The notes under the pieces: model-generated
Database searches by the model: none
What the model was told of the DNA's origin: nothing
The model's input: only the letters and a program-made list of their open reading frames with translations
Shown: positions 9,806-19,899 of the stretch, in pieces
Layout: the number at the start of each line of letters is the position of its first letter
How positions within the stretch are numbered: position 1 is the stretch's first letter
From: Paralithodes platypus
Lineage: Eukaryota; Arthropoda; Malacostraca; Decapoda; Lithodidae
Assembly: GCA_032716605.1 (NCBI GenBank)
Contig: CM064572.1
Coordinates: 37,712,010-37,776,009 of the forward strand
Reading direction: 5' to 3'
Length of the DNA: 64,000 nt
Translations under genes and position numbers: made by a program

Positions 9806-10098
9806 GACATACCTAATTCACCTATAACAAATATGTATTAATATTAATGATTCTAGACTTAACCCCTTGAAGATTATGACACGCTTTAGCAGTATATTTC
9901 GGCTATCATTAGACTATTGTATTCAGCTTAGTAAGGATCTGTGGGAGTCGGAGGCATAATTGAGTTGGCTGGACCCCATAGCTTCCTAGAGGGCCTTCCT
10001 AAACTGTCTAACTGCTAAAGCGTGTCATAATCTTCAAGGGGTTAAGTCTAGAATCACTAATATTAATACATATTTGTTATAGGTGAATTAGGTATGTC
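9806..10098. repeat. 293-bp palindrome with 87-bp arms (MITE plus its flanks)
   Basis: Arms 9806-9892 and 10012-10098 are reverse complements with one visible mismatch. The central MITE (9859-10045) has the ACCCCTTGAAGATTATGAC end. The inverted identity continues about 53 bp outside it on both sides, which a normal MITE insertion does not explain. The loop of 119 bp holds the usual CAGCTTAGTAAGG and CTTCCTAAACTG family words. Confidence 0.85.
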
Positions 10099-10241
10099 AC
10101 TTTTTTATGAATAGTTTAACCAGACCAATGAGTTACAACATGTAACTCTCATAGGGCTGGCCTAGGTATGTCACTACATTATTGTAGAACAGTTTAGTAA
10201 ATAAATGTGTATATAAATATGGTCACGGATATCATTTTTGT

Positions 10242-10462
10242 TTAGCCCCTTCAGTATGATGACGTATTTTTAGTCGTAATCTGGTTATCACTAGACGGTT
10301 TTCAAAAGCTTACAATTTACCTGCAAGACTCAAAAGGGTAAATACTGTATCAATAAAACATCTGAATATCATAGGTCCTTCTTCAACGGCATACAAATGT
10401 CTCGGTGCTAGCCAGAATAAAAGGTAAAAACATTACATTATCGTACTGATGGTGTGGAGATA
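10242..10462. mobile_element. MITE, CTTCAGTATGATGACG subfamily
   Basis: It starts TAGCCCCTTCAGTATGATG and ends with the inverted CATTATCGTACTGATGG. The middle keeps ATCTGGTTATCACTAGACG, GGTCCTTCTTCAA and TAGCCAGAATAAAAGG. It is a sister subfamily of the TACCGGCGACG group, also seen at 20358 and 53819. Confidence 0.7.
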
Positions 10463-10509
10463 ACCAATTGATCTCTAATAACTGTCTTGATGGTGTAATG
10501 GTTAATGCG

Positions 10510-10726
10510 TAACCCCTATTGTACCAGCGACGTCTTTTTCATTATATTATAGCTATATTTAGATTTTGTGCAGTTTAAGAAGGATCTGTGGTAGCCAAAA
10601 GGGTTATGTGAGATAGTACGAAGCCTGTTCATTGCTGTAGGCCTACTGTATATCTAACTGAATACAATGGTCTAATATTAGCCAGAATATAAAGTTAAAA
10701 GGACGTTACCGGTACTGAACGGGTTA
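10510..10726. mobile_element. ACCCCTTCTGTACCGG MITE copy
   Basis: It begins TAACCCCTATTGTACCAGCG and ends ACCGGTACTGAACGGGTTA. The left flank is CGTAACC, not TTAACC. This supports TA and not TTAA as the duplicated target. Confidence 0.8.
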
Positions 10727-10974
10727 AGATCTGTATGTGGTAACCCATGTTCGGTTCCGGGGAAGATCACTTGCTTTCATTAATTTCATTGGGAGGTGTT
10801 TGGTGTTGGGAGTGAAATTAATAGATTAGATTATTACAGTGCTTCTATTCAACTGTGTATCATGTAATACCTTCATCCATTACTCATTATAAAGTCTCTC
10901 TAAATTTGTGTACATTAAATGTTATCGGCAATTTTATCTGGCTGTCTGAGTTACGCTTTGACCTTTGAGACGTA

Positions 10975-11200
10975 CTCATGATTTTGCTTCCTTTATTTCC
11001 TTCCTTCACACCTTTCTGCATTCCTTTCTTCTTTCCATCATTCTTTACTTTCTATCCTCCTTTCTTCCTATCTGCCTTCCATCCTTCCCATCCATCCATC
11101 CTTACCTTCCTCCCTTCTTTCAGTCCTCCCCTCCTTCCTTCCTTCCTTCTCGCTTGCCTCCCATCCCCCTCCCTCTCTTCCGTGCTCCCTTCTGTTCATA
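10975..11200. repeat. Pyrimidine-rich low-complexity tract
   Basis: CCTTCCTT- and CATCCATC-type sequence. The overlapping plus-strand ORFs of Phe, Pro, Ser and Leu are low-complexity artefacts. Confidence 0.85.
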
Positions 11201-11404
11201 TTTCAAGTCTACTTGGTCCTGGCAGGTGAAGGGCTGGAGGAAGGAGGAGGAGGAAGCGTGTGGTGGTGGTGGTGGGAGATGAGGGCTTACCTGTGCTAAT
11301 GATTAACTACCTCTGATAAGCAGGTGGGAGCAAATGAAGGGCGCCCAGGTAAATCTGATTAGTCTGAACGCACATGGGGATTTGGAGAATATATACTTAT
11401 TTTA

Positions 11405-11570
11405 TTTATGAAGGGAAGCTTGATTTAGGGAGAGAATTTCAGAGTTTACTTGTTGAGTAGAAGAAAGACGAAAACATTTGTTAATTCTTGGGTTGTAGAG
11501 CTGGACAGAATACTAGTGGGGTTGTGTTGAAACGCGGGTGCAATCCACAACCGTAAGGGAGGGGTATACA
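11405..11570 (+). repeat. Dispersed repeat, partner of 9066-9225
   Basis: See the shared ordered blocks described for 9066-9225. Here they read GGGAGAGAATTTCAGAG, GAGTAGAAGAAAGACG, AATTCTTGGGTTGTAGAG and GGGGTTGTGTTG. It ends near a CACAACCGTAAGGGAGGGG segment. Confidence 0.6.
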
Positions 11571-11733
11571 CTGAGAAAGCTCTCAAGAATACTGCGATAG
11601 AAGAGCGAAAGAGATGCAACATTGCGGTGTATTGAAAGAGATTGTAGGGAACTAGTAAGAGGTGGCGAGTTGATAAGACGGAATGCTTTTGACTCTACCC
11701 TTTCGAGAAGTGCTTATTTTCTGTCTTGCTTCT

Positions 11734-11736
<3 letters not shown>

Positions 11737-11788
<52 letters not shown>
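11737..11788. repeat. (GA)n microsatellite
   Basis: About 50 bp of uninterrupted GA. Confidence 0.95.
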
Positions 11789-11792
<4 letters not shown>

Positions 11793-12136
11793 AGAGAGAA
11801 CAAAGTAAGGATATATTTTCCTGATTAAACTGAAACGCCCTAAGCTTGAGGGGAAGGGGTAAACGAAACAAAAATGCATACCGTATATATAAATACAATA
11901 AAATATAAAATAATGTTCGATTAGCTACTGTAAACTAGAGGATTGTAGATACCAAGTCTCAACGTCCGCTGGATCTGCTAACAGATGCCCTCCAACGTGT
12001 AAACAAAGGTAGAGAGGAAAGGGGGGATTTGATATGGGTTGATAAGGGTCAGACTGAAACACATTTATACTATATGAGCCAGATCAAAACCATTTATGAA
12101 TCAGGTTTGAACAATTATTTGAAGCCCAGATAACGA

Positions 12137-12412
12137 TTAACCCATTCAACATTCGGGGAAGCATTATCACTTGTTCTGGCTAATATTAGATGATTTTATT
12201 CAGTTCGTAATATACCAACTCAAAATTAACTTACAAATAAACCTAATTAATGAAATCAATGAAATTAATGAACGCTCTCGGGAAATCAAAGGGTCAAAGT
12301 CTATCTCAATTATCTCTCGTGAATCCCACAAGTCTTGCCTATTTTGAAAGAATCGTCTACTAACAGCCAGAATAAAAGGTAGAAAGGCGTCCTCATATCA
12401 TGAAAGGGTGAA
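12137..12412. mobile_element. Old, enlarged relative of the ACCCC-type MITE
   Basis: It begins TTAACCCATTCAACATTCGG and contains TTCTGGCTAATATTAGATG, TTTATTCAGTT and, inverted, AGCCAGAATAAAAGG. It ends at a TGAAAGGGTG block. The middle has extra AT-rich sequence and the ends match poorly, so this is a degraded copy. Confidence 0.5.
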
Positions 12413-12463
12413 GGGGGGATGCGCTCATTTGTTTACTTATTTGTTTATCTTTCTATATTTGTC

Positions 12464-12735
12464 TAGTTACCTTCCTAGACCTCCATAAAGCTTTAAAACA
12501 CAAGAAAAGCTAAACCCCCTTGAAGATCATTTTGTATATTTTTCGACAGAAAATGTTTCCGGCCAAAGGCCGGTTCAACTTAAAATTACAGGTTCGTTTT
12601 CGCTCGCCAGGAAAAAAAATACACTTAAATGGCATGAAAGGTCTTAACAATTGCCAAACAAAGGGGGCGAATGTCTTGAAATCTCCAAGGTAACGGTGCT
12701 AAGCATGAAGGAGAAGGGAATCCAGAGGGTTAATC
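12464..12735 (+). repeat. Dispersed repeat with CCGGCC..GGCCGG core (family 3)
   Basis: It opens with TTCCTAGACCTCCATAAAGC. Then come CCTTGAAGATCATTTTGTA, TTTTTCGACAG, the palindromic CCGGCCAAAGGCCGG, GCTCGCCAGGAAAAA, TTAAATGGCATGAAAGGTC and AAGGGAATCCAGAGGG. The same order of blocks occurs at 15657, and in part at 45280, 54640 (reverse) and 56060. It is non-coding. A DNA element or old SINE is possible. Confidence 0.75.
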
Positions 12736-12796
12736 AAACTATTGGGATATGAGCGTGCCTGGTGGGGTTGGTGTACATATAAATTCCAGGTGTACA

Positions 12797-13011
12797 TTAA
12801 CCCCTTCTGTACCGGCGACGTTTTTTGCATTATATTCTAGCTTTATTTCGACTATTTTCTTCCATTTAAAAAGGCTTCAAGCAAGCAACAGGCTTCGAAA
12901 TATCTCACTTACCCCTTTTACTGCCACAGATCCTTCTTAAGCTGCACAAAATCGTTTAAATATAGCTAGAATATAACTAATAATAAACGTCGCCGGTACA
13001 GAAGGGGTTAA
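12797..13011. mobile_element. ACCCCTTCTGTACCGG MITE, best-preserved copy
   Basis: The ends TTAACCCCTTCTGTACCGGC and, inverted, GCCGGTACAGAAGGGGTTAA are perfect partners. The length is 215 bp including both TTAA. The inner pair TCTAGCTTTATTTCGA / TTTAAATATAGCTAGAAT continues the inverted symmetry. It is a good reference for the family. Confidence 0.9.
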
Positions 13012-13183
13012 ATACCAGCACCATTATAGCAGGAAAATATGAATAATTCCTTCCGCCACTTTGTACAGAAATCCCTTCATTATCATAAAGGCCAGACAGA
13101 ACAGGAAATTACTTGGTTATATAATATTTATATTATTATTGGTTTGTGTGTTTTTTTTTTTTTTTTGCAGGAGGGAAACAACG

Positions 13184-13927
13184 ATTGAGAGAGAGAGAGT
13201 GTGGGGTATGTAGATACAGTAGAAAGATGAGTGGATAAATTATAAAGGGAGAAGGGTAATGATGTAAGAGAGAGAGAGAGTGTGGGGTATGTAGATACAG
13301 TAGAAAGATGAGTGGATAAATTATAAAGGGAGAAGGGTAATGATGTAAGAGAGAGAGAGAGTGTGGGGTATGTAGATACAGTAGAAAGATGAGTGGATAA
13401 ATTATAAAGGGAGAAGGGTAATGATGTAAGAGAGAGAGAGAGAGTGTGGGGTATGTAGATACAGTAGAAAGATGAGTGGATAAATTATAAAGGGAGAAGG
13501 GTAATGATGTAAGAGAGAGAGAGAGAGTGTGGGGTATGTAGATACAGTAGAAAGATGAGTGGATAAATTATAAAGGGAGAAGGGTAATGATGTAAGAGAG
13601 AGAGAGAGAGTGTGGGGTATGTAGATACAGTAGAAAGATGAGTGGATAAATTATAAAGGGAGAAGGGTAATGATGTAAGAGAGAGAGAGAGAGTGTGGGG
13701 TATGTAGATACAGTAGAAAGATGAGTGGATAAATTATAAAGGGAGAAGGGTAATGATGTAAGAGAGAGAGAGAGAGTGGGGTATGTAGATACAGTAGAAG
13801 AATGAGTGGATACGTCATAGAGGGAGAAGGGTAATGATGTAAGAGAGAGAGGGAGGGGTAGGCATGTTGGGACAGAAGAAGGAAGAGTGGATAACAAGAT
13901 AAAAATGGGAGAAGGGTAATGATGTGC
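13184..13927. repeat. 81-83-bp minisatellite, about 8 units
   Basis: Each unit is a (GA)4-7 run, then TGTGGGGTATGTAGATACAG, TAGAAAGATGAGTGGATAAA, and a shared end GGAGAAGGGTAATGATGTAA. Units are almost identical apart from the GA count, which rises along the array. The last two units are diverged. The minus-strand ORFs of 85-126 residues are products of the repeat. Confidence 0.95.
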
Positions 13928-14232
13928 GTGAGAGACAGAGAGAGAGAGTGAGAGTGAGTAAGAGAGAGAGAGAGGGTATAGATGTTGGAGGGTGTTTGTT
14001 CAGTGATATAAAACACAGAAGGACTTTCCACTCCATGTCTTTCAACCCCCCACTGTCTCGATCTGCACTCACTACTACAACCTCCTTAACGTTCTCTCTC
14101 TCTCTCTGTATTCATAATTGTAGTTTGACAGGAATTAAGTTTTTGGCTCGTATTGTCCCACCTCCTAGACATTATTATTAATGACAATTACCCATCTCCT
14201 TGCTCGAGGGAGATAGTAACAGCCGGCTATAT

Positions 14233-14319
14233 CTCAGAAAACCTTCGTCAACCTGAGCGAGATTTGAATCTGGGCCTGCTGGGTTGCAGGCAGGGACGGT
14301 ACCATTGAGCTAGCCGCGC

Positions 14320-14325
<6 letters not shown>
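14233..14325 (-). mobile_element. tRNA-derived SINE-like fragment
   Basis: The minus strand has an A-box-like TAGCTCAATGG and a B-box-like AGATTCAAATCTC at tRNA spacing, with CCTGCCTGCAACCCAGCAGG between. The cloverleaf is imperfect: the anticodon loop is too large. It reads as a pol III promoter remnant and not a tRNA gene. A (GT)n(GA)n array lies just upstream of it. Confidence 0.5.
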
Positions 14326-14357
<32 letters not shown>

Positions 14358-14499
14358 CTGCCCGTGTCTCACTCACTACTACCTCCTTAACATTCACACA
14401 CACACACATACAATGGTCAACCCCACTAAACAATCTTTAATAAAACTGTTGTGAAACAAGGTGAGACCCCAAGGACCCTTCAGTTGGGGAGTTTCTCGC

Positions 14500-14995
14500 T
14501 TGCTCTCTAGTTCTCTCTCTCTTGTTAGTCCTGTCACCCCCCCCCCCCTCTCTCTCTCTCTCTTTCACTCTTACTCACTCACTCTCTTTCTTGTTAGTCC
14601 TGTCACTCTCCCTCTTCCTTTTCCTCCTCTTTTTCCTCGTTCTCCTATTTTTTTTCGTGTTGCCTCTATCTTTAACTTCGTTCTTCCTTTCGGTTTTTAC
14701 CACTTGGTCCTCCCTTTACCTCTTGTTCCTATCTCTCTCTTTTACCTCTTTCTCTTATCCTTCTCTATAACCTTCTTCCTCTTATCTTTCTCTTTAACCT
14801 TCTTCCTCGTATCCTTCTCTTTTACCTCTTTCTCTTCTTCCTCTTCTCTCGCTTCTTCCACCTCCTTCTCCCCCTTTCTTCCTCCTCCACCTCCTCTACC
14901 TCCATCTTCCTCTTCCTCCACCTCCCTCTTCTTCCTCCTCCTCCACCTCTTTCCTCCTCCTCCTCCTCCTCTTCTTTTTCCTCCTTCTGTATTTA
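14500..14995. repeat. Polypyrimidine CTTCCTC tract
   Basis: About 500 bp of nearly pure pyrimidine on the plus strand. ORFs on both strands (Ser/Pro/Phe or Glu/Lys/Arg rich) are artefacts. Confidence 0.9.
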
Positions 14996-15108
14996 CCCAC
15001 ACAGCTATCCACACTTTGTCATACATGTTATCAAAAAAAATTCTGTCCTCTAAATTTTATCTGCCAGTTTTTTCTTCCACCAAAATGTTTACGAATTCTT
15101 GATGGTAG

Positions 15109-15111
<3 letters not shown>

Positions 15112-15202
<91 letters not shown>
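15112..15202. repeat. (AT)n followed by (GT)n
   Basis: About 70 bp of AT and 20 bp of GT, uninterrupted. Confidence 0.95.
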
Positions 15203-15374
15203 TTTGTATTTTATTTTGTTGTAATTTTGTATTTATTTATTGTAGTTTCTTTGTTGTTGTTTTATATTTATTTATATAGGCCTATTGTTTTATTCTTTTT
15301 CCTATTCTTTATTCATCGTTTTACATTTGTAATACTCCCCTTCAAAACACAAACTTTTCCCACAAACTTTTGCT

Positions 15375-15445
15375 GCTCCCAACTTATGCTTATGGTTGAT
15401 GGTTTAGAGCGGGTATGTGATATCCTGGGTTCGAATCCTGGGAGA
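15375..15445 (+). mobile_element. tRNA-derived SINE-like fragment
   Basis: It has a B box GGGTTCGAATCCTGGGAG, an upstream GGTTTAGAGCGGGTATGTGA as in a tRNA D-arm/anticodon region, and a GCTCCC start that partly pairs with GGGAGA. The anticodon arm is not well formed. The TTTTCATTTATTT that follows is SINE-like. Confidence 0.5.
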
Positions 15446-15656
15446 ATCAAATGTTTTCATTTATTTAAGTTGGTGTCTTATTGGTGTTGAGATCGATATT
15501 TAAAATATATTGGTAGGTGATCACAACGAATAGTTTGATAATTTCCTCGTCTTTCTTTTAACATGTTCCTCTGAGTTATTAATAACCCCAGTATACTGTA
15601 TTTAAGGGGGGTTGGACGAATTGATTTGCTCATATATGGATATTTTATCAATGCAC

Positions 15657-15955
15657 TAGTTTCCTCCCTAGACCTCTATCAAGCTGTAATAAACACGAAC
15701 TAGAAACCCCTTCAAGATAAATTTGTACATTTTTCGATAGAAAAATATGCCGGCCGAAGGCCGGTTACTCTTAAAACTACAGGCTCGCTATCGATTGCCT
15801 GGAAAAAATTGATGCCTAAATGGCACGAAAGGTCTTATTATTGACAAAAAAATGGGGCATAAAGTCTTAAAAACGCCAAATTAATGGGCTGAACATCTTA
15901 CAATCTAAAAAATAATGGGGCTTAACGTGAGGGAAAAGGGGATCCAGAAAAAAGA
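15657..15955 (+). repeat. Dispersed repeat family 3, long copy
   Basis: The blocks are TAGTTTCCTCCCTAGACCTC, CCCCTTCAAGATAAATTTGT, TTTTTCGATAG, CCGGCCGAAGGCCGG, TAAATGGCACGAAAGGTC and GGGGATCCAG. This is the same order as at 12464. The repeated words GCCAAA.TAATGGG and CTTA suggest internal short tandem units in the 3' half. Confidence 0.75.
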
Positions 15956-16212
15956 CATCCCTCCCCTTAAATATATTCTTCCATCTTAAGTCAATGTCAT
16001 AGTCTGATTGAAATAAAAGCACCTAAGAATGATAATACCCAAAACATAATGTAATGGATGTAGTTAAAGATAAATAAACAAGATGAAAATATGTACAATA
16101 TGCATTAAAGTATCGTAGTGGAAGTGGAGAGACGGCAGAGAGGAGACATGACGGTAAGTAAATAGCCATGACGGAGCTACTTATGTGTGAGAGAGAGAGA
16201 GCGAGGGGGGGA

Positions 16213-16376
16213 TATGAAAAATAAGTAGCGTTTAGTGAAGAACATGATAAATAAGTAGCGTTTAGTGAAGAACATGATAAATAAGTAGCGTTTAGTGAAG
16301 AACATGATAAATAAGTAGCGTTTAGTGAAGAACATGATAAATAAGTAGCGTTTAGTGAAGAACATGATAAATAAGT
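16213..16376. repeat. 30-bp minisatellite, 5 units
   Basis: The unit is ATAAGTAGCGTTTAGTGAAG followed by AACATGATAA, period 30. Because 30 is a multiple of three, the minus strand shows a repeated decapeptide, an artefact. The phrase TAGCGGTTAGTGAAG returns as single copies near 16470 and 16745, between GA and poly-G tracts. Confidence 0.95.
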
Positions 16377-16381
16377 GTAAC

Positions 16382-16384
<3 letters not shown>

Positions 16385-16460
<76 letters not shown>

Positions 16461-16463
16461 GAG
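16385..16463. repeat. (GA)n plus G run
   Basis: About 65 bp of GA ending in a run of G. Confidence 0.95.
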
Positions 16464-16553
16464 AGAATAGTAGCGGTTAGTGAAGAAAATAATGAGTGTA
16501 TCAGAATATTATAAAATTAATATTGGAGAGAGAGATATATACATAGTCACATA

Positions 16554-16606
16554 GATACACTGGCCACACAGACCTTACGATCCAAACGAGGTGGTCAGGA
16601 CTTAAT

Positions 16607-16610
<4 letters not shown>
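16554..16610 (+). repeat. Short dispersed repeat (CACTGGCCACACAGACCTTACGAT family)
   Basis: It reads ATACACTGGCCACACAGACC, TTACGATCC, GGTGGTCAGGACTTAAT and then runs into a GA array. See 9731. Confidence 0.8.
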
Positions 16611-16611
<1 letters not shown>

Positions 16612-16673
<62 letters not shown>

Positions 16674-16738
16674 GGGGGGGGGGGGGGGGGGGGGTGGGTG
16701 GGGGGGGGGGGGGGGGGGGGGGGGTGGGGGGGGGGGGA
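16612..16738. repeat. (GA)n followed by a 60-bp almost pure G tract
   Basis: The G tract (about 16674-16737) is broken only by isolated T. It has strong quadruplex potential, and an assembly or sequencing length error is likely here. Confidence 0.9.
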
Positions 16739-16779
16739 CAAAGAAGTAGCGGTTAATGAAGGAAATAATACAAATTATA

Positions 16780-17170
16780 AATAAGTGTAACCTTAAAACA
16801 ATATTGGAGTTATATAAAATTGGGACACATTTACAAAAACGTACAGACACCTGCAAAAACATTGTGATAAAATACACAACAAAATAAAAACAAAAGTAGT
16901 TAGAAAGAGGAGGAAACAGGAGAAAGATGAGAATAACAAGGGAAAGGGAAAGTTGTACAGGAGAAAATGGTGAACGGAAGGAAAGAAGGATAAACAGACG
17001 AAGAAGTACAAGTCGCAGGAGGAGGAAGAAGAAGAAAAAGAAGGGGGGAAGAGATGCAGGAAGGGGAGGAAGAGAGGCAGGAGGAGGTGGAGGGAAAACA
17101 TAAAGGTAGAAGCTCCCCTATTCACAAGTCCCACCGATTTAATGATCACCATATTTCACCTCACACTCTG
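16780..17170. other. Purine-rich unique-looking stretch, no gene seen
   Basis: GAAGAAGAAAAAG and GGAGGAAGAG sequence with no recognisable gene. It ends in a (GT)n at about 17188-17206. Confidence 0.5.
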
Positions 17171-17449
17171 CTCCTCCTGGTTCTCTGTGTGTGTGTGTGT
17201 GTGTGTTACTCTCAGTTACTTGTTCGTCAAGGGGAATCCACGCAATGCGAGCTAAGCTCATTATTATCGCGCCTCCTTAACTGGGAATGTATTGCGTGAA
17301 ATGCATGTTAAGTGTTTTATGTACTGTTGGAATGGCTGTGGATGTGTGTGTAGTCTGTATTTTAGCCAATTCGCGACATTGGAAACGAAGGCTTAGGGTG
17401 GATCTGTATGGTACCATTCTCACTATAGACGGTACCGTCTCGCCCGAAG

Positions 17450-17687
17450 GCTTAGGTAGCCATCAGCTTAGGTGAACCATATGATACCCATCTCGCCTTG
17501 TACCATTTTTGCCAACCCCAGATGGGACGTCACAACGTCGTCCACTTATTCCAGGTACCTATTTACAGCTAGGTGAACTGAGGCTAACACATGAAAGGAG
17601 ACAAGCCCAATTTGTCTCCGCCCGGCCGGGGATTGAACCCCCGACCCCTCGTGTGTGAGACGAGAGCTCTACCTACTAGGCTACGGG

Positions 17688-17690
<3 letters not shown>
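17450..17690 (-). mobile_element. tRNA-headed SINE (Val-CAC-like head, CCTAGCTGTAAATAGG core)
   Basis: The minus strand starts at 17688 with GCCCGTAGCCTAGTAGGTAG (A box). The anticodon arm CTCGT-CTCACAC-ACGAG follows, whose seven-base loop puts CAC at the anticodon position. Then comes the T arm CGGGG-GTTCAAT-CCCCG. The acceptor bases GCCCG pair with CGGGC, ending near 17620. After this tRNA-like head come a GACAAATTGGGCTTGTCTCC hairpin and the core ACCTAGCTGTAAATAGGTAC. The body reaches about 17450. The head is close to a folded tRNA but the attached body marks it as a SINE. Confidence 0.7.
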
Positions 17691-17726
<36 letters not shown>

Positions 17727-17840
17727 GAGAAGAGATTGAAGTTAAATATAAGAACAGAACGTATGCAACTGTAGCACTGTATGAATATTCCCATATCCTA
17801 ATAAATAAAGGTCAATGTCTGTCTGTCTGTCTGTCTGTCA
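17690..17840. repeat. (GT)n and (TGTC)n microsatellites
   Basis: (GT)n lies at about 17690-17724 directly before the SINE 5' end. (TGTC)n lies at about 17817-17838. Confidence 0.9.
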
Positions 17841-17859
17841 GTTACCCGAGTTACCCGAC

Positions 17860-18235
17860 CTTTGTTACTAAATTCCTCCCACAGTTTTGGTGCCAGGTGG
17901 GAGTGTGGGGCACCGTTGGAAAGCCCAGGCTTTGGAGATGGTTTTAGGCGAGTTTAGTGGAAATCAGAGACACTTTTGTTTAATAAAATTTTCGGCAGAA
18001 CTTATGTAGTATACAGGAGCGAAAAAAATGCGAAAAAAAATGCCGTTTGGGGCAGAAGGAGGCCTCCGATCGAAAAGGTGTATGGAACGAAAGTTGTTAG
18101 CAGCCCCCCAAAATGGGGGTACGGATGAGGTCAGATCCAAAATTGGAGGTCATTTAGCAGCCGAAATCGAGGTCGCCGTTTAATGAGGCGCAGGGAGGTC
18201 GAGGCCGGTGATTATGGCAGTACAGTAGTAGTATT
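17860..18235. other. Unassigned stretch, no gene seen
   Basis: It contains AATTTTCGGCAGAAC, CAAAATGGGGGTACGG and similar words but no ORF of note. With the palindromic CCCGGGCAACGCCGGGTA at about 18502-18519, past the GGAT array, it may belong to an old DNA element interrupted by the array. This is a guess. Confidence 0.35.
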
Positions 18236-18247
18236 GTGATGATTGTG

Positions 18248-18478
18248 GTAGATGGATGGATGGATAGATGGATGGATGGATAGATGGATGGATGGATGGA
18301 TAGATGGATGGATGGATGGATGTATGTATGGATGGATGGATGGATGGATGGATGAATAGATGGATGGATGGATGGATGGATAGATAGATGGATGGATGGA
18401 TGGATGGATGGATATATGGATGGATGGATGGATGGATGGATGGATAGATGGATGGATGGATGGATGGATAGGTGGATG
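18248..18478. repeat. (GGAT)n microsatellite with GATA and GTAT variants
   Basis: About 230 bp. The ORFs with IHPS or MDGW repeats are artefacts. Confidence 0.97.
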
Positions 18479-18640
18479 GTGATTATGGTAGTAGAATTTA
18501 AACCCGGGCAACGCCGGGTACCCCCACTAGTTCAAAATATGCTACTGGAGGGCAATGCCTAGTGAGTTAATTGCTCAATAGGTGGCGTTCTGAGAGTGAG
18601 GGTCCGAGTCTGAGGAATGAGACTGTGAAGCGCAGAGGCG

Positions 18641-18811
18641 GAGCGGCTTCAGAGATGGGATTGCTTCGAGCCCGGGTGCTTCGCATGTCTCACTCCCTAG
18701 ACTGGAACAAGACCTCACGGGCCTCACCGGGTTCAGCGGTTGAGTGTGCAGGCTCTCAGCCTATGCCTGAGAGGGAGTAGTTGGAATATAGATAAAAAAA
18801 AATAATAATAT
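18641..18811 (+). mobile_element. SINE with A-rich tail, copy 1
   Basis: It shares its whole length with the reverse copy at 55061-55255: GCTTCAGAGATGG, GACTGGAACAAGACCTCACG, GCTCTCAGCCTATGCC and GAGAGGGAGTAGTTGGAATA, then a tail of A and AAT. It probably starts a little upstream, near 18560. A pol III box is not clear. The two copies and the tail support a retroposon. Confidence 0.8.
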
Positions 18812-18899
18812 TAAAGAAATACTATCCGAAAAAGAGAGAAGAGAAGAGATAGGAGGAAGCAAATATATATGAGAAGATGACATGATGATGTACTGTATG

Positions 18900-18938
<39 letters not shown>

Positions 18939-19297
18939 ATGTTGAGGGATGCAACTTACCATCAGCTGGACAAAAATAAACTATAGTAGCTTGGCCAAGC
19001 TTGTGTTGACATTGACTTTAAAGAGTCTTGCTCATTACTTTCTGAGAGCTTATGTGGTGCAAGCTTTTTGGTTCGGCGATTATCGAAAAAACTACTCCCT
19101 TGTGTGTGAGAGAGAGAGAACGAGCGAGAGCGTGCTTAGAGGCTTCAGTAGATGGAGAAATGAGAGAAAAAGAGACTTAATAAATACAGTAGATATATGA
19201 GGGAAAGTGTGTGTGTGTGAGAAAGAGTGTGTGTGTGTGTATATATAACTTGGAATAAGTGCATTTATTTCGTTCTGTACACTTACACATACATACA

Positions 19298-19360
19298 CAG
19301 TGGTCTAAGGGGCTGTACACTGAATGCAAGGTCGAGGGTTCGAGTCCCCTAGAATCCTAA
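19298..19360 (+). mobile_element. tRNA-derived SINE-like fragment
   Basis: It has CAGTGGTCTAAGGGGCTG as a D-arm/A-box-like start and a B box GAGGGTTCGAGTCCCCTAG. This resembles a Leu or Ser tRNA head without a clean acceptor stem. No poly-A was seen. Confidence 0.5.
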
Positions 19361-19683
19361 AGGTATTTTCGGCTATCATGATGGAGAAGATTGTAACTAT
19401 CGTGGTTCCTCCCTAGCCAAGCTACTCAAACACCAGCTTGCGTTACCTTACGTGTACAGTACATAATTATCTTCTCATCAGTGCATCTGCGGATGTACTA
19501 TGGTGGGAATTCGGCACCTCACGGTCGTCAAAAGTCGCATGTGACCTTGCAGTTAAGGTAGAATATGCATGGTACTGTACCTAGGTCAAGAAATACACTG
19601 TAGATTTTCAGTCTCACGGCTGCAACCGAACAATATACCGACAATTGTTATTATTATCACAGACACACACTATATATATATAT

Positions 19684-19684
<1 letters not shown>

Positions 19685-19736
<52 letters not shown>
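19685..19736. repeat. (CT)n microsatellite
   Basis: About 50 bp, uninterrupted. Confidence 0.95.
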
Positions 19737-19739
<3 letters not shown>

Positions 19740-19899
19740 ACACAATGCATAAATCCGCTCTCATGGCTAGTGATTTCTTTTCGGATGTATTGCGTGGAGA
19801 ATGGAAATTGAAAAACGCATCAAAATTTGAATTCCAAGGAGAGAGAGAGAGAGAGAGAGCGGTAGTTGTGGATCAGGCAAGTATCTCGATATTTGTTTT

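Noticed and set aside
10736..10800. tRNA-like B box (TGTTCGGTTCC) after a MITE
   Set aside because: No A box at a fitting distance and no copy elsewhere in the window. It is too weak to annotate.
13184..13927. CRISPR-like array (regular repeats)
   Set aside because: The whole unit repeats with no variable spacers, and the sequence is eukaryotic. It is a minisatellite.
14461..15102. 213-codon plus ORF and 94-codon minus ORF
   Set aside because: Low-complexity CTTCCTC tract.
16177..16365. Repeated decapeptide ORF on the minus strand
   Set aside because: It comes from a 30-bp minisatellite whose period is a multiple of three.
17620..17688. Functional tRNA-Val gene
   Set aside because: Two acceptor pairs fail and the sequence continues into a SINE body, so a SINE head is more likely.
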